Made by a program: the position numbers and the translations under genes | Notes under the pieces: generated by a model | The model's database searches: none | What the model saw: the letters and a program-made list of their open reading frames with translations, nothing else | What the model was told of the DNA's origin: nothing | Assembly (NCBI GenBank): GCA_905215775.1 | Contig: CAJMRM010000040.1 | Span: 1 to 30,911, forward strand | Source: an uncultured bacterium | GTDB taxonomy: Bacteria; Bacillota; Clostridia; Lachnospirales; Lachnospiraceae | Reading direction: 5' to 3' | Length of the DNA stretch: 30,911 nucleotides | Part shown: positions 8,362 through 15,766 of the stretch, piece by piece | How the letters are laid out: each line of letters starts with the position of its first letter | Position numbering within the stretch: the first letter of the stretch is position 1

Positions 8362-9327
8362 ATGGACAGAATGATCTGGGCCTGGGCGGCAGCCCTGGGA
8401 TTTTTGCTGGACTGGATCCTGGGCGATCCCCAGTTCCTTTATCATCCGGTACGGCTCATCGGCTGGCTCATCGGACGGCTGGAGGCAGCTTTAAGAAAAA
8501 TATGCGGAAAAACGAAAAAAGGTCTTCTTTTGGGAGGCCTTTTTCTGGTTGCGGCGGTATGCGGGATCACCGGCGGCCTGGTGTGGGGGCTCCTGGCCCT
8601 GTGCAGGAGCCTTTCGGTCTGGCTGTACCTGGCCGTATCGGCCATCCTCTGCTATCAGCTCCTTGCGGCCCGATCCCTGCAGACAGAAAGCATGAAGGTA
8701 TATCAGGAGCTGGAGAAAGGAGATCTTCCCGGAGCAAGAAGGGCGGTATCCATGATCGTGGGCCGGGATACGGAGCGGCTTTCAGAGGCGGGCGTCACAA
8801 AGGCTGCGGTGGAGACCGTGGCGGAAAACACCTCGGACGGGGTCATTGCCCCGCTTTTTTATCTGGCTCTGGGCGGTCCAGTCCTGGGATGGGTCTATAA
8901 GGCCGTGAACACCATGGACTCCATGGTAGGATATAAAAATGAATCGTACTTATACTTTGGCCGGGCGGCAGCAAAGCTGGACGATCTGGTCAATTTTCTT
9001 CCGGCCAGGCTCTCCGCCGGGCTGATGCTCCTGGCGGCAGCGGTCCTGGGGATGGATTGGAGAGAGGGAATGCGGATCTTTTTCCGGGACCGTTTGAACC
9101 ATGCCAGCCCCAATTCCGCCCAGACAGAAGCCGTGTGCGCCGGCGTTCTTCATGTGCAGCTGGCGGGCGACGCCTGGTATTTTGGGACGCTTTATAAGAA
9201 AAAGACCATTGGGGACGACAAAAGGCCCGTGGAGGCAGAGGACATCCCCAGGGCCTGCCGCCTTATGTACGGGACGGCCTGGGCGGCGGCTCTGGCCGTG
9301 TTCCTGGTTCTGGCGTGGGCCGGGTGA
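8362..9327 (+). CDS. cbiB: Adenosylcobinamide-phosphate synthase
   Basis: A 321-residue membrane protein of the CbiB/CobD family. It begins with LDWILGDPQFLYHPVRLIG, the family signature, and contains ETVAENTSDGVIAPLFY, NTMDSMVGYKNE and NHASPNSAQTEAVCAG, all strongly conserved in the family. It attaches (R)-1-amino-2-propanol (or its phosphate) to adenosylcobyric acid at the membrane. The gene begins 17 bases after the small membrane protein gene and ends 24 bases before cbiP. No cobD threonine-phosphate decarboxylase is present in this window, so the aminopropanol donor must be made by a gene elsewhere. Confidence 0.95.
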   Translation: MDRMIWAWAAALGFLLDWILGDPQFLYHPVRLIGWLIGRLEAALRKICGKTKKGLLLGGLFLVAAVCGITGGLVWGLLALCRSLSVWLYLAVSAILCYQLLAARSLQTESMKVYQELEKGDLPGARRAVSMIVGRDTERLSEAGVTKAAVETVAENTSDGVIAPLFYLALGGPVLGWVYKAVNTMDSMVGYKNESYLYFGRAAAKLDDLVNFLPARLSAGLMLLAAAVLGMDWREGMRIFFRDRLNHASPNSAQTEAVCAGVLHVQLAGDAWYFGTLYKKKTIGDDKRPVEAEDIPRACRLMYGTAWAAALAVFLVLAWAG

Positions 9328-9351
9328 TGAAGGACAGAAAGGAGGAACCCT

Positions 9352-10893
9352 ATGAGTCGGGTGATCATGGTACAGGGAACCATGTCCAGCGCGGGAAAAA
9401 GCTTCCTGGCAGCGGGACTCTGCAGGATATTCAAAGAGGACGGCCTTTCAGTGGCCCCGTTTAAATCCCAGAACATGGCTCTCAATTCGTATATTACAGA
9501 GGAAGGCCTGGAAATGGGACGGGCCCAGGTGATGCAGGCAGAGGCGGCGGGGATCCGGCCCGAGGCGGCCATGAACCCGGTGCTTTTAAAGCCCACCTCC
9601 CATATGGGCTCCCAGGTGATCGTCAACGGGGAGGTACTGGGAAATTATTCGGCGGCAGAATATTTTAAGATGAAAAAAAGCCTGATCCCGGAGATCAAGA
9701 GGGCCTATGACAGCCTGGCAGAGCGGTTTGACGTGATCGTGGTGGAGGGAGCCGGAAGCCCGGCGGAGATCAACCTCCGGGAAAACGACATTGTGAACAT
9801 GGGCCTGGCAGAGCTCATCGACGCGCCGGTCCTTCTGGCGGGAGACATCGACCGGGGCGGCGTGTTCGCCCAGCTTTACGGTACAGCGGCTCTGGTATCC
9901 GACCGGGAGCGGGCCAGGATCCGGGCCTTTATCATCAATAAATTCCGGGGAGACAAGGAGATCCTAAAGCCGGGGCTTTCCATGCTGTATGAGCGGTGTC
10001 CCATCCCGGTGGCAGGCGTGGTCCCCTATATGGACGTGGATCTGGACGACGAGGACAGCCTGGCGGACCGGCTTTCGGCAAAGGACACGGCCGTAGACCG
10101 GCAGGGAAGGAAGGCCTTTGCAAGGATCGCTGTGGTACGCCTTCCCAGACTCTCCAATTTCACGGATTTCAACGCACTGGAGCAGCTTCCCGGCGTGGCT
10201 CTGTATTACGCAGACCGGCCCGAGGAGCTTTCCGCCGCCGATCTGGTGATCCTTCCAGGCACGAAAAATACCATGGGCGATCTGAAGTGGCTCAGGGAAA
10301 CGGGAATGGAAGCGGCCGTCCAGAGACAATACGCGGAAGGCTGCTTTGTGTTCGGCATCTGCGGCGGCTTTCAGATGCTGGGAACATGGCTTTCGGACCC
10401 CTTTGGCGTTGAGGGGGGCGGAGCGCTCAGAGGAATGGGGCTCCTTCCGGTGGAAACAGTGTTTTCCAGGGAAAAGACCAGGACCCGGGTAAGGGGGACA
10501 GCCTCGGTATTTGAGGCCTGGGGAGGACCGGCCCGGCCCGGGTTTACGGGGTATGAGATCCATATGGGAGAGACCAGGAGAACCGGCGGCCGGCCATGCG
10601 TTGGGATCAGGAAGGAACTGGAACCGGACGGAGCGGCTTTAAAAGAGGACGGCTGCATCCAGGGGCATGCGGCGGGAACGTACGTCCACGGATTTTTTGA
10701 TTCTGGGGAGGTCCTGGAGGCCGTCTGGGACCTGATGGCCGGAAGACACGGCGTATCCAGGAAAAGCTTCCCGGAAAACAGCCGTTTTTCGGCAGAGGGA
10801 TATAAGGAAGAGCAGTACAGGAAGCTGGCGGGGATCCTGAGGGAGAATCTGGATATGGACCGGATCTATGGGATCCTGGACCGGCGCCTGTGA
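9352..10893 (+). CDS. cbiP: Cobyric acid synthase (glutamine-hydrolysing)
   Basis: A 513-residue amidotransferase of the CbiP/CobQ family. The N-terminal ATP domain starts IMVQGTMSSAGKSFLAAGLC and continues with FKSQNMALNSYIT. The segment VVEGAGSPAEINLRENDIVN follows near residue 130. The C-terminal glutaminase domain has the nucleophile Cys337 in VFGICGGFQMLG and the histidine in GTYVHGFFD. It amidates the b, d, e and g side chains of adenosylcobyrinic a,c-diamide. AAAGGAGG lies about six bases upstream of ATG 9352. Its stop overlaps an in-frame GTG of the next gene by four bases. Confidence 0.96.
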   Translation: MSRVIMVQGTMSSAGKSFLAAGLCRIFKEDGLSVAPFKSQNMALNSYITEEGLEMGRAQVMQAEAAGIRPEAAMNPVLLKPTSHMGSQVIVNGEVLGNYSAAEYFKMKKSLIPEIKRAYDSLAERFDVIVVEGAGSPAEINLRENDIVNMGLAELIDAPVLLAGDIDRGGVFAQLYGTAALVSDRERARIRAFIINKFRGDKEILKPGLSMLYERCPIPVAGVVPYMDVDLDDEDSLADRLSAKDTAVDRQGRKAFARIAVVRLPRLSNFTDFNALEQLPGVALYYADRPEELSAADLVILPGTKNTMGDLKWLRETGMEAAVQRQYAEGCFVFGICGGFQMLGTWLSDPFGVEGGGALRGMGLLPVETVFSREKTRTRVRGTASVFEAWGGPARPGFTGYEIHMGETRRTGGRPCVGIRKELEPDGAALKEDGCIQGHAAGTYVHGFFDSGEVLEAVWDLMAGRHGVSRKSFPENSRFSAEGYKEEQYRKLAGILRENLDMDRIYGILDRRL

Positions 10894-10913
10894 CAGGAAA
10901 GAGGAGAAAATAT

Positions 10914-11585
10914 ATGGAATGGACAGAAACGCTCTGCCGGGAGACCGGGATCCGGTTTCTCACGACGCGGCCGTCGGAAATTGAGGCGGCCAGCTTTGCC
11001 ATCATAAAAGAGGAGCTGGGAGAGGAATTCTTAAGGACCTATCCCAGGGAGCAGCTTCCGGTGCTCTGCCGGGTGATCCACACCACGGCGGATTTTTCCT
11101 ATAAGGAAGCCCTGTATTTTTCAGAGGATGCCATCTTAAAGGGCCGGGAGGCCATAGCCTCCGGCGTCCCCATTATCACTGACACGACCATGGCCGCCTC
11201 GGGGATCAATAAAACGGCCGCCGCCGCCCATGGCGTCCAGGTCCGCTGCTTCATCGGGGACGAGGACGTAAGGGAGGCCGCCAGGGAGTCGGGGATCACC
11301 CGGTCGGCGGTCAGTGTGGATAAGGCCGCCAGACTGTATCCGGACTGTATTTACGCCGTGGGGAACGCTCCCACAGCCCTGATGCGGCTGTATGAGAGGA
11401 TCCGCGCCGGAGAGATCCGCCCCCGTCTGGTGGTGGGGGTCCCGGTGGGCTTCGTGAATGTGACGGAGGCCAAGGAACTGATCCTTTCTGCGGGAGTTCC
11501 CTGCATTGTGGCGAGAGGACGAAAAGGCGGAAGCAGCGTGGCCGCCGCCATCTGCAACGCTCTTTTATACGACCGGAGGAAATAA
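10914..11585 (+). CDS. cbiC: Cobalt-precorrin-8 methylmutase
   Basis: A 223-residue CbiC/CobH protein. It moves the C11 methyl group to C12 to give cobyrinate. Key segments are RVIHTTADFSY with the catalytic His56, TDTTMAASGIN and the late VGVPVGFVNVTEAKE and RGRKGGSSVAAAICNALLY. ATG 10914 is preferred because GAGGAG lies about eight bases upstream; the frame also has a GTG at 10890 that overlaps the cbiP stop, an alternative start giving eight more residues. It is the last cobalamin gene. I see no clear intrinsic terminator after it, so some transcription may run into hsp20. Confidence 0.94.
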   Translation: MEWTETLCRETGIRFLTTRPSEIEAASFAIIKEELGEEFLRTYPREQLPVLCRVIHTTADFSYKEALYFSEDAILKGREAIASGVPIITDTTMAASGINKTAAAAHGVQVRCFIGDEDVREAARESGITRSAVSVDKAARLYPDCIYAVGNAPTALMRLYERIRAGEIRPRLVVGVPVGFVNVTEAKELILSAGVPCIVARGRKGGSSVAAAICNALLYDRRK

Positions 11586-11625
11586 GCCGGAGGAGAAAAA
11601 GTTTAGAAAGTTTTTACAAAAATTA

Positions 11626-11652
11626 TCAGCACTCGATATTGACGAGTGCTAA
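11626..11652 (+). promoter_or_regulatory. CIRCE operator (HrcA binding site)
   Basis: The left arm TCAGCACTC (11626-11634) and the right arm GAGTGCTAA (11644-11652) are separated by exactly nine bases. Only one position differs from the CIRCE consensus TTAGCACTC-N9-GAGTGCTAA. CIRCE is bound by the HrcA repressor in Firmicutes. The site overlaps the -35 element of the hsp20 promoter, so HrcA would block polymerase directly. Confidence 0.93.
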
Positions 11653-11667
11653 TAAAAGTGGTATAAC
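11639..11667 (+). promoter_or_regulatory. Sigma-A promoter of hsp20
   Basis: TTGACG at 11639-11644 and TATAAC at 11662-11667 have 17-base spacing. The -35 hexamer lies within the spacer and right arm of the CIRCE operator. Transcription would start near 11674, giving a leader of about 60 bases before the hsp20 ATG. Confidence 0.8.
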
Positions 11668-11734
11668 AAATACAGTTCCCAAGGGAACCGATGATCCAGA
11701 TATAAATACGATTTAAGATAAGGAGCGATGATCT

Positions 11735-12166
11735 ATGTTAATGCCCAGCATTTTTGGAGAGAACTTATTTGACGACTTTTTCACCTTTGAACGGCCCCAG
11801 AAGCAGTACGAAAAGGAAGTGTCCTGCGATCTGATGAAGACCGATATCCGGGAGTATGAGGGCGGCTTCGAGCTGGATATCAATCTGCCGGGATGTAAGA
11901 AGGAGGATATCCAGGCAGAATTAAAGGACGGAACCCTGACCATCACCGCCGTATCCAATAAAAATACGGAGGAGACGGCAGGAAGATATATCCGCAGAGA
12001 GCGGTTTACCGGATCCTGCAGCAGAAAGTTTTATGTGGGCGAGGAGATCACCAGAGAGGATATACGGGCCAGATTCGAGGACGGCGTCTTAAAGCTCCTG
12101 GTTCCCAAAAAGGAACCGAAGAAGCCGGAGGAAGAGGAGCGGAAATTCATCAGCATCGAGGGCTGA
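11735..12166 (+). CDS. hsp20: Hsp20/alpha-crystallin family small heat-shock protein
   Basis: A 143-residue small heat-shock protein. The N-terminus MPSIFGENLFDDFF is typical of the bacterial type. The alpha-crystallin domain spans about residues 33-130, with INLPGCKKEDIQAELKDGTL early and FEDGVLKLLVPKKE late. The C-terminus ends in ISIEG, the I-x-I motif that docks into neighbouring subunits. It is an ATP-independent holdase that keeps unfolding proteins soluble. TAAGGAG at 11719-11725 supports the start. The CIRCE operator upstream indicates HrcA control, and a strong terminator follows, so it is probably a single-gene unit. Confidence 0.95.
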   Translation: MLMPSIFGENLFDDFFTFERPQKQYEKEVSCDLMKTDIREYEGGFELDINLPGCKKEDIQAELKDGTLTITAVSNKNTEETAGRYIRRERFTGSCSRKFYVGEEITREDIRARFEDGVLKLLVPKKEPKKPEEEERKFISIEG

Positions 12167-12193
12167 TGTGGAAGTTCCGCGGCTGATGGAACG

Positions 12194-12229
12194 GCCGGCG
12201 GCGTGAAATATGCCGCCGGCGTTTTTTTC
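12194..12229 (+). terminator. Intrinsic terminator after hsp20
   Basis: A perfect nine-base stem, GCCGGCGGC (12194-12202) against GCCGCCGGC (12212-12220), with a nine-base loop is followed by a run of seven T from 12222. It closes the hsp20 unit. Confidence 0.92.
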
Positions 12230-12289
12230 TCTGCCTGGATGCCTTCCCGGAAAAGCGGTAAAGGGGCTGCTAAGACTGGAGGCGTTCCA

Positions 12290-12318
12290 TTGACTTCTCC
12301 TGCGGGTTATGGTATGGT
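12290..12318 (+). promoter_or_regulatory. Candidate promoter upstream of the CNNM-family gene
   Basis: TTGACT at 12290-12295 and TATGGT at 12313-12318 have 17-base spacing. It lies in the gap between hsp20 and the CNNM/CorC-type gene and after the hsp20 terminator. A leader of roughly 290 bases would precede the main gene if this is the only promoter. Confidence 0.5.
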
Positions 12319-12382
12319 TAGAAGAGATTTACGTGCTTTACACGAAAATCCTAAGGATACGATGCTTTTATAAAAAGGAGTG

Positions 12383-12460
12383 ATGGGCTGCATGGACGGC
12401 GGTTCAAACGGAGACTGGCACAGGAAAAACAGAATAAGCTCCATGCGTTTTATGGAATAA
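12383..12460 (+). CDS. Possible 25-residue leader peptide
   Basis: A short open frame runs from ATG 12383 to TAA 12460 and encodes 25 residues ending SSMRFME. AAGGAG lies at 12375-12380, too close to ATG 12383 but eleven bases from a second in-frame ATG at 12392. It lies in the long leader of the CNNM-family gene. The peptide has no recognisable motif and may be chance; the rest of the 312-base gap after hsp20 holds only the terminator and the promoter listed. Confidence 0.25.
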   Translation: MGCMDGGSNGDWHRKNRISSMRFME

Positions 12461-12619
12461 AAGGGTATAGTCTGGGAGATGAACATACTTGCAGGCTGTA
12501 CCTTTTTGTCATTTAAGCAGGCAATGTTCCCATTTTTTCAGCGGAAGATTTTCCGGCAGCAGATACGAAAGCGAAAATGCATAGAGTTCCACATGAAAGG
12601 AGATAATTTTCATAAAACC

Positions 12620-13975
12620 ATGATCGGAGCAATCCTATTACAGATTCTTTTAATTTTTGGAAATGCAGTGTTTGCCAGTGCGGAGATCGCTGTGATCTCC
12701 ATGAACGACGCAAAATTAAAGCGCATGACCCACGACGGGGATAAGCGTGCAAAGAAGCTCACAGCCCTGACGGAGCAGCCGGCCCGGTTCCTGGCAACGA
12801 TCCAGGTGGCCATCACCCTGGCAGGACTCCTGGGCGGCGCCTTTGCGGCAGAAAACTTTGCCGGGCCCCTGGTGGACCTTCTCATGGATCTTGGCGTTCC
12901 GGCGCCGGAAAACGTTCTTCACTCGGCAGCCGTGGTGCTCATCACCCTGGCGTTGACCTATTTCAGCCTTGTGTTCGGCGAGCTGGTGCCAAAGCGGATT
13001 GCCATGAAAAAACCGGATTCCATGGCCTTAGGCATGTCCGGCATGCTGTTCGGCGTCTGGAAGGCGTGTAAGCCGGTGGTGTGGCTCCTGACCTTTTCCA
13101 CCAACCAGATCCTAAGACTCCTGGGCGTCGATCCGGAGGAAGAGGACGAGGTGGTGACCGAGGAGGAGATCCGCATGATGTTAGCCGAGGGCCGGGAGCA
13201 GGGGACCATCCGGCCGGAGGAAAGCCAGATGATCCAGAATGTGTTCGAGTTTGACGATACTCCGGCAGAGCAGGCCGGGACCCACCGGAAGGACGTGGTG
13301 TTCCTCCATATGGAGGACAGCGACGCGGTCTGGGACCAGACCATTCTGGAATCCCGTTTTACATACTTTCCCGTATGCCGGGAGAACCGGGATAACGTCA
13401 TCGGGATCCTGGATACCAGGGATTATTTCCGGCTGAAGGACCGTTCCAGAGAGTCCTTAATGGAGCACGCCGTGGACCGGCCGTTTCTGGTGCCGGAGAC
13501 CATGCGGGCCCATTCCCTGCTCTCTGCCATGAAAAAAGAACGGAAATATTTCGCCGTACTCCTGGACGAATATGGCACTGTCACCGGTATCGTGACCCTT
13601 CACGATCTGGTGGAGGAGCTGGTGGGCGACCTGGAAACGGAGGACGGGGAGGGGAGGCCTGAGGAAATCCGGCAGATTTCAGAAAGCTGCTGGCGGATCC
13701 GCGGATCGGCCCCTCTGGACGAGGTGGAGGACGCCCTTAAGATCTCCCTTCCCAGGGACGATTACGATACCTTCAACGGATACGTCTGGGGGCTTATCGA
13801 CCGGATACCGGCCGATGGAGAGCAGTTTGAGGTCCAGGCCCCCGGCTTAAAAATCCAAATAAAAAATGTAAAAAATCACATGATAGACTGGGCCGTGGCG
13901 GAAAAGCTCCCTGCGGATCCCGGGATGCCGGAGGACGGCTGTGCCGTTTTCCAGGATAAAACAGGAAAGGAATAA
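12620..13975 (+). CDS. CNNM/CorC (HlyC/TlyC) family membrane protein with CBS domains
   Basis: About 451 residues. Residues 1-180 form a DUF21 (CNNM) membrane domain that starts MIGAILLQILLIFGNAVFAS and contains SLVFGELVPKRIAM, the conserved polar segment of the family. Residues about 215-340 form a CBS pair, the second unit clear at FAVLLDEYGTVTGIVTLHDL. Residues about 365-440 are the CorC_HlyC domain, with DDYDTFNGYVWGLIDRIP. Relatives act in magnesium or cobalt efflux; the old name hemolysin is misleading. The start is uncertain: ATG 12620 matches the family N-terminus but AAAGGAG lies 17 bases away, ATG 12593 is in frame without a ribosome site, and the frame is open to 12479. Confidence 0.85.
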   Translation: MIGAILLQILLIFGNAVFASAEIAVISMNDAKLKRMTHDGDKRAKKLTALTEQPARFLATIQVAITLAGLLGGAFAAENFAGPLVDLLMDLGVPAPENVLHSAAVVLITLALTYFSLVFGELVPKRIAMKKPDSMALGMSGMLFGVWKACKPVVWLLTFSTNQILRLLGVDPEEEDEVVTEEEIRMMLAEGREQGTIRPEESQMIQNVFEFDDTPAEQAGTHRKDVVFLHMEDSDAVWDQTILESRFTYFPVCRENRDNVIGILDTRDYFRLKDRSRESLMEHAVDRPFLVPETMRAHSLLSAMKKERKYFAVLLDEYGTVTGIVTLHDLVEELVGDLETEDGEGRPEEIRQISESCWRIRGSAPLDEVEDALKISLPRDDYDTFNGYVWGLIDRIPADGEQFEVQAPGLKIQIKNVKNHMIDWAVAEKLPADPGMPEDGCAVFQDKTGKE

Positions 13976-13980
13976 ACCGT

Positions 13981-15033
13981 ATGGATCTATCATTTACTGG
14001 TTTTCTGGGAGAGCTTCTGGAAAACCCGGCGCTTCTTGTGACCACGCTGTTCACCCTGGGCGTGATCTTCGTAAACGGGTGGACCGATGCGCCCAACGCC
14101 ATTGCCACCTGCGTGACCACCCGGTGCTTAAGCGCCAGAAACGCCATCATCATGGGCGCTGTCTTTAATTTCCTGGGCGTGTTTATCATGACCCAGATCA
14201 ACAGCTCTGTGGCCTCTACCATCAGCAATATGGTGGACTTCGGAGACAGTACCCAGAATGCGCTGATCGCCCTCTGCGCGGCCCTGCTCTCCATTGTTGT
14301 ATACAGTGTGGGGGCCTCTGTCTTCGGGATCCCCACCAGCGAGAGCCACAGTCTCATCGCCGGACTTTCGGGAGCGGCCATTGCCATCCAGCACGGCATC
14401 GGGGGCATCAACGGGGCCGAGTGGGTCAAGGTCCTTTACGGCCTTGTGCTGAGCCTGGTTCTGGGCTTCGGCACCGGATGGGTGGTATGCAAGATCATTT
14501 CCTTCATCTGCCGGGACATGGACCGGCGCGGGACCAACCGGTTCTTCGGTTTTGCACAGATCGCAGGAGCTGCGGCCATGAGCTTCATGCACGGAGCCCA
14601 GGACGGCCAGAAATTCATCGGCGTCCTGTTTTTGGGAGCCGCCTTTGCCCACGGCCAGAGCTCCGTAAGCGGAATGGAGATCCCGGTGTGGCTCATGCTT
14701 TTATGCAGCGTGGTCATGGCCCTGGGAACCAGCGTGGGCGGAGAGAAGATCATTAAATCCGTGGGCATGGACATGGTAAAGCTGGAGCGGTACCAGGGCT
14801 TTGCCGCCGACGTATCCGGCGCCCTCTGCCTTCTCTATTCCAGTCTGTTCGGGATCCCTGTGTCCACCACCCACACAAAGACCAGCGCCATCATGGGCGT
14901 GGGCGCGGTGAAGCGGATCTCTGCCATTAATTTCGGCGTTGTAAAGGATATGCTGCTCACCTGGATCTTCACCTTTCCGGGCTGCGGCCTCATCAGCTTT
15001 GTAATGGCAAAAATATTCATGTACATCTTTTAA
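13981..15033 (+). CDS. pit: Inorganic phosphate transporter, PiT family
   Basis: A 350-residue polytopic membrane protein. The two inverted PiT signatures are visible: NGWTDAPNAIATCVTTR near residue 31 and GIPVSTTHTKTSAIMGVGAV near residue 295. SFMHGAQDGQKFIGV and a SESHSLIAG segment are further conserved sites. The family imports phosphate as a metal-phosphate complex by ion symport. GAAAGGA at 13965-13971 supports the start six bases after the previous stop. The gene is followed 12 bases later by its usual DUF47 partner. Confidence 0.94.
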   Translation: MDLSFTGFLGELLENPALLVTTLFTLGVIFVNGWTDAPNAIATCVTTRCLSARNAIIMGAVFNFLGVFIMTQINSSVASTISNMVDFGDSTQNALIALCAALLSIVVYSVGASVFGIPTSESHSLIAGLSGAAIAIQHGIGGINGAEWVKVLYGLVLSLVLGFGTGWVVCKIISFICRDMDRRGTNRFFGFAQIAGAAAMSFMHGAQDGQKFIGVLFLGAAFAHGQSSVSGMEIPVWLMLLCSVVMALGTSVGGEKIIKSVGMDMVKLERYQGFAADVSGALCLLYSSLFGIPVSTTHTKTSAIMGVGAVKRISAINFGVVKDMLLTWIFTFPGCGLISFVMAKIFMYIF

Positions 15034-15045
15034 AGGAGAAAAAAC

Positions 15046-15669
15046 ATGTCAAAAAAACAGGACGATTTTTATTTTCAGAACTTTATTGAATGCGCCGGAT
15101 ATTCCTGTCAGGCCGCCCATCTTTTAAAGGAGATCTTAAGCGATTTTAAGCCGGAAGAAACCAAGGAGCGGCTGGACGAGCTGCATAACATCGAGCATGA
15201 GGCCGATGTGAAAAAGCATGAGCTCAGCGACCGGCTGACCAGGGCCTTTATCACGCCCATCGAGCGGGAGGACATTGCGTCCTTAAGCGAGCAGATCGAC
15301 GACCTTACCGATAAGATCGAGGAGGTGTTCATCCGCATTTATATCAACAATGTGAGCACCATCCGGCCGGAGGCTTTAAAGATGCTGGATCTGGTGATCC
15401 AGTGCTGTGAGGAGGTCTGCGGCCTCATGCGGGAGTTTGCCAACTTCCGCCGTTCCAAAGAGTTAAAGGATCGGATCATCCAGATCAATTCCCTGGAGGA
15501 GGAGGCAGACCGGCTGTATATCGCCAGCATGCACAGCCTTCATTCAGAGGAAAAGGATGTGCTGGCCATCATTGCCTGGAGAGAGATATACAGCTATCTG
15601 GAAAAGTGCGCCGATGCCTGCGAGCATGCCGCCGATGTGGTGGAGAGCGTGGTCATGAAAAATTCATAA
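15046..15669 (+). CDS. DUF47 (PhoU-like) regulator of PiT phosphate transport
   Basis: A 207-residue, strongly helical, charged protein of the DUF47/YkaA family, which shares the PhoU fold. Recognisable stretches are ELHNIEHEADVKKHELSDRL near residue 45, FITPIEREDIASLSEQIDD near residue 70 and ISYLEKCADACEH-type sequence near the end. DUF47 proteins are encoded with PiT carriers and are thought to control them. AAAGGAG at 15032-15038 supports ATG 15046. A terminator follows, so pit and this gene form the end of the transcript, perhaps together with the CNNM-family gene. Confidence 0.92.
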   Translation: MSKKQDDFYFQNFIECAGYSCQAAHLLKEILSDFKPEETKERLDELHNIEHEADVKKHELSDRLTRAFITPIEREDIASLSEQIDDLTDKIEEVFIRIYINNVSTIRPEALKMLDLVIQCCEEVCGLMREFANFRRSKELKDRIIQINSLEEEADRLYIASMHSLHSEEKDVLAIIAWREIYSYLEKCADACEHAADVVESVVMKNS

Positions 15670-15691
15670 AGGTTCCAGAAAGAACAGACAG

Positions 15692-15743
15692 GATCCTGCA
15701 TCCGGGAGGAAGGAAAAACCTCCTGGCATGCAGGATCTTTTTT
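15692..15743 (+). terminator. Intrinsic terminator after pit-DUF47
   Basis: GATCCTGCAT (15692-15701) pairs with ATGCAGGATC (15728-15737), and the inner CCGGGAGG pairs with CCTCCTGG with a wobble pair, giving a long stem. A run of six T follows on the plus strand from 15738. The minus-strand side has no T run, so it serves the plus-strand genes only. Confidence 0.9.
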
Positions 15744-15766
15744 GTACATCTTTATTAGATACCGGC

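Noticed and set aside
1..11585. A cobalamin riboswitch for the cobalamin operon
   Set aside because: No B12-box-like core is seen in the window; if one exists it would lie upstream of position 1.
12479..12619. N-terminal extension of the CNNM-family protein
   Set aside because: The extra 47 residues are basic and not membrane-like, and relatives begin at the first hydrophobic segment.
12319..12619. A magnesium (M-box) or yybP-ykoY manganese riboswitch
   Set aside because: I could not find the conserved core sequences of either class by eye.
15692..15743. Bidirectional terminator serving glgX as well
   Set aside because: On the minus strand no T run follows the stem.
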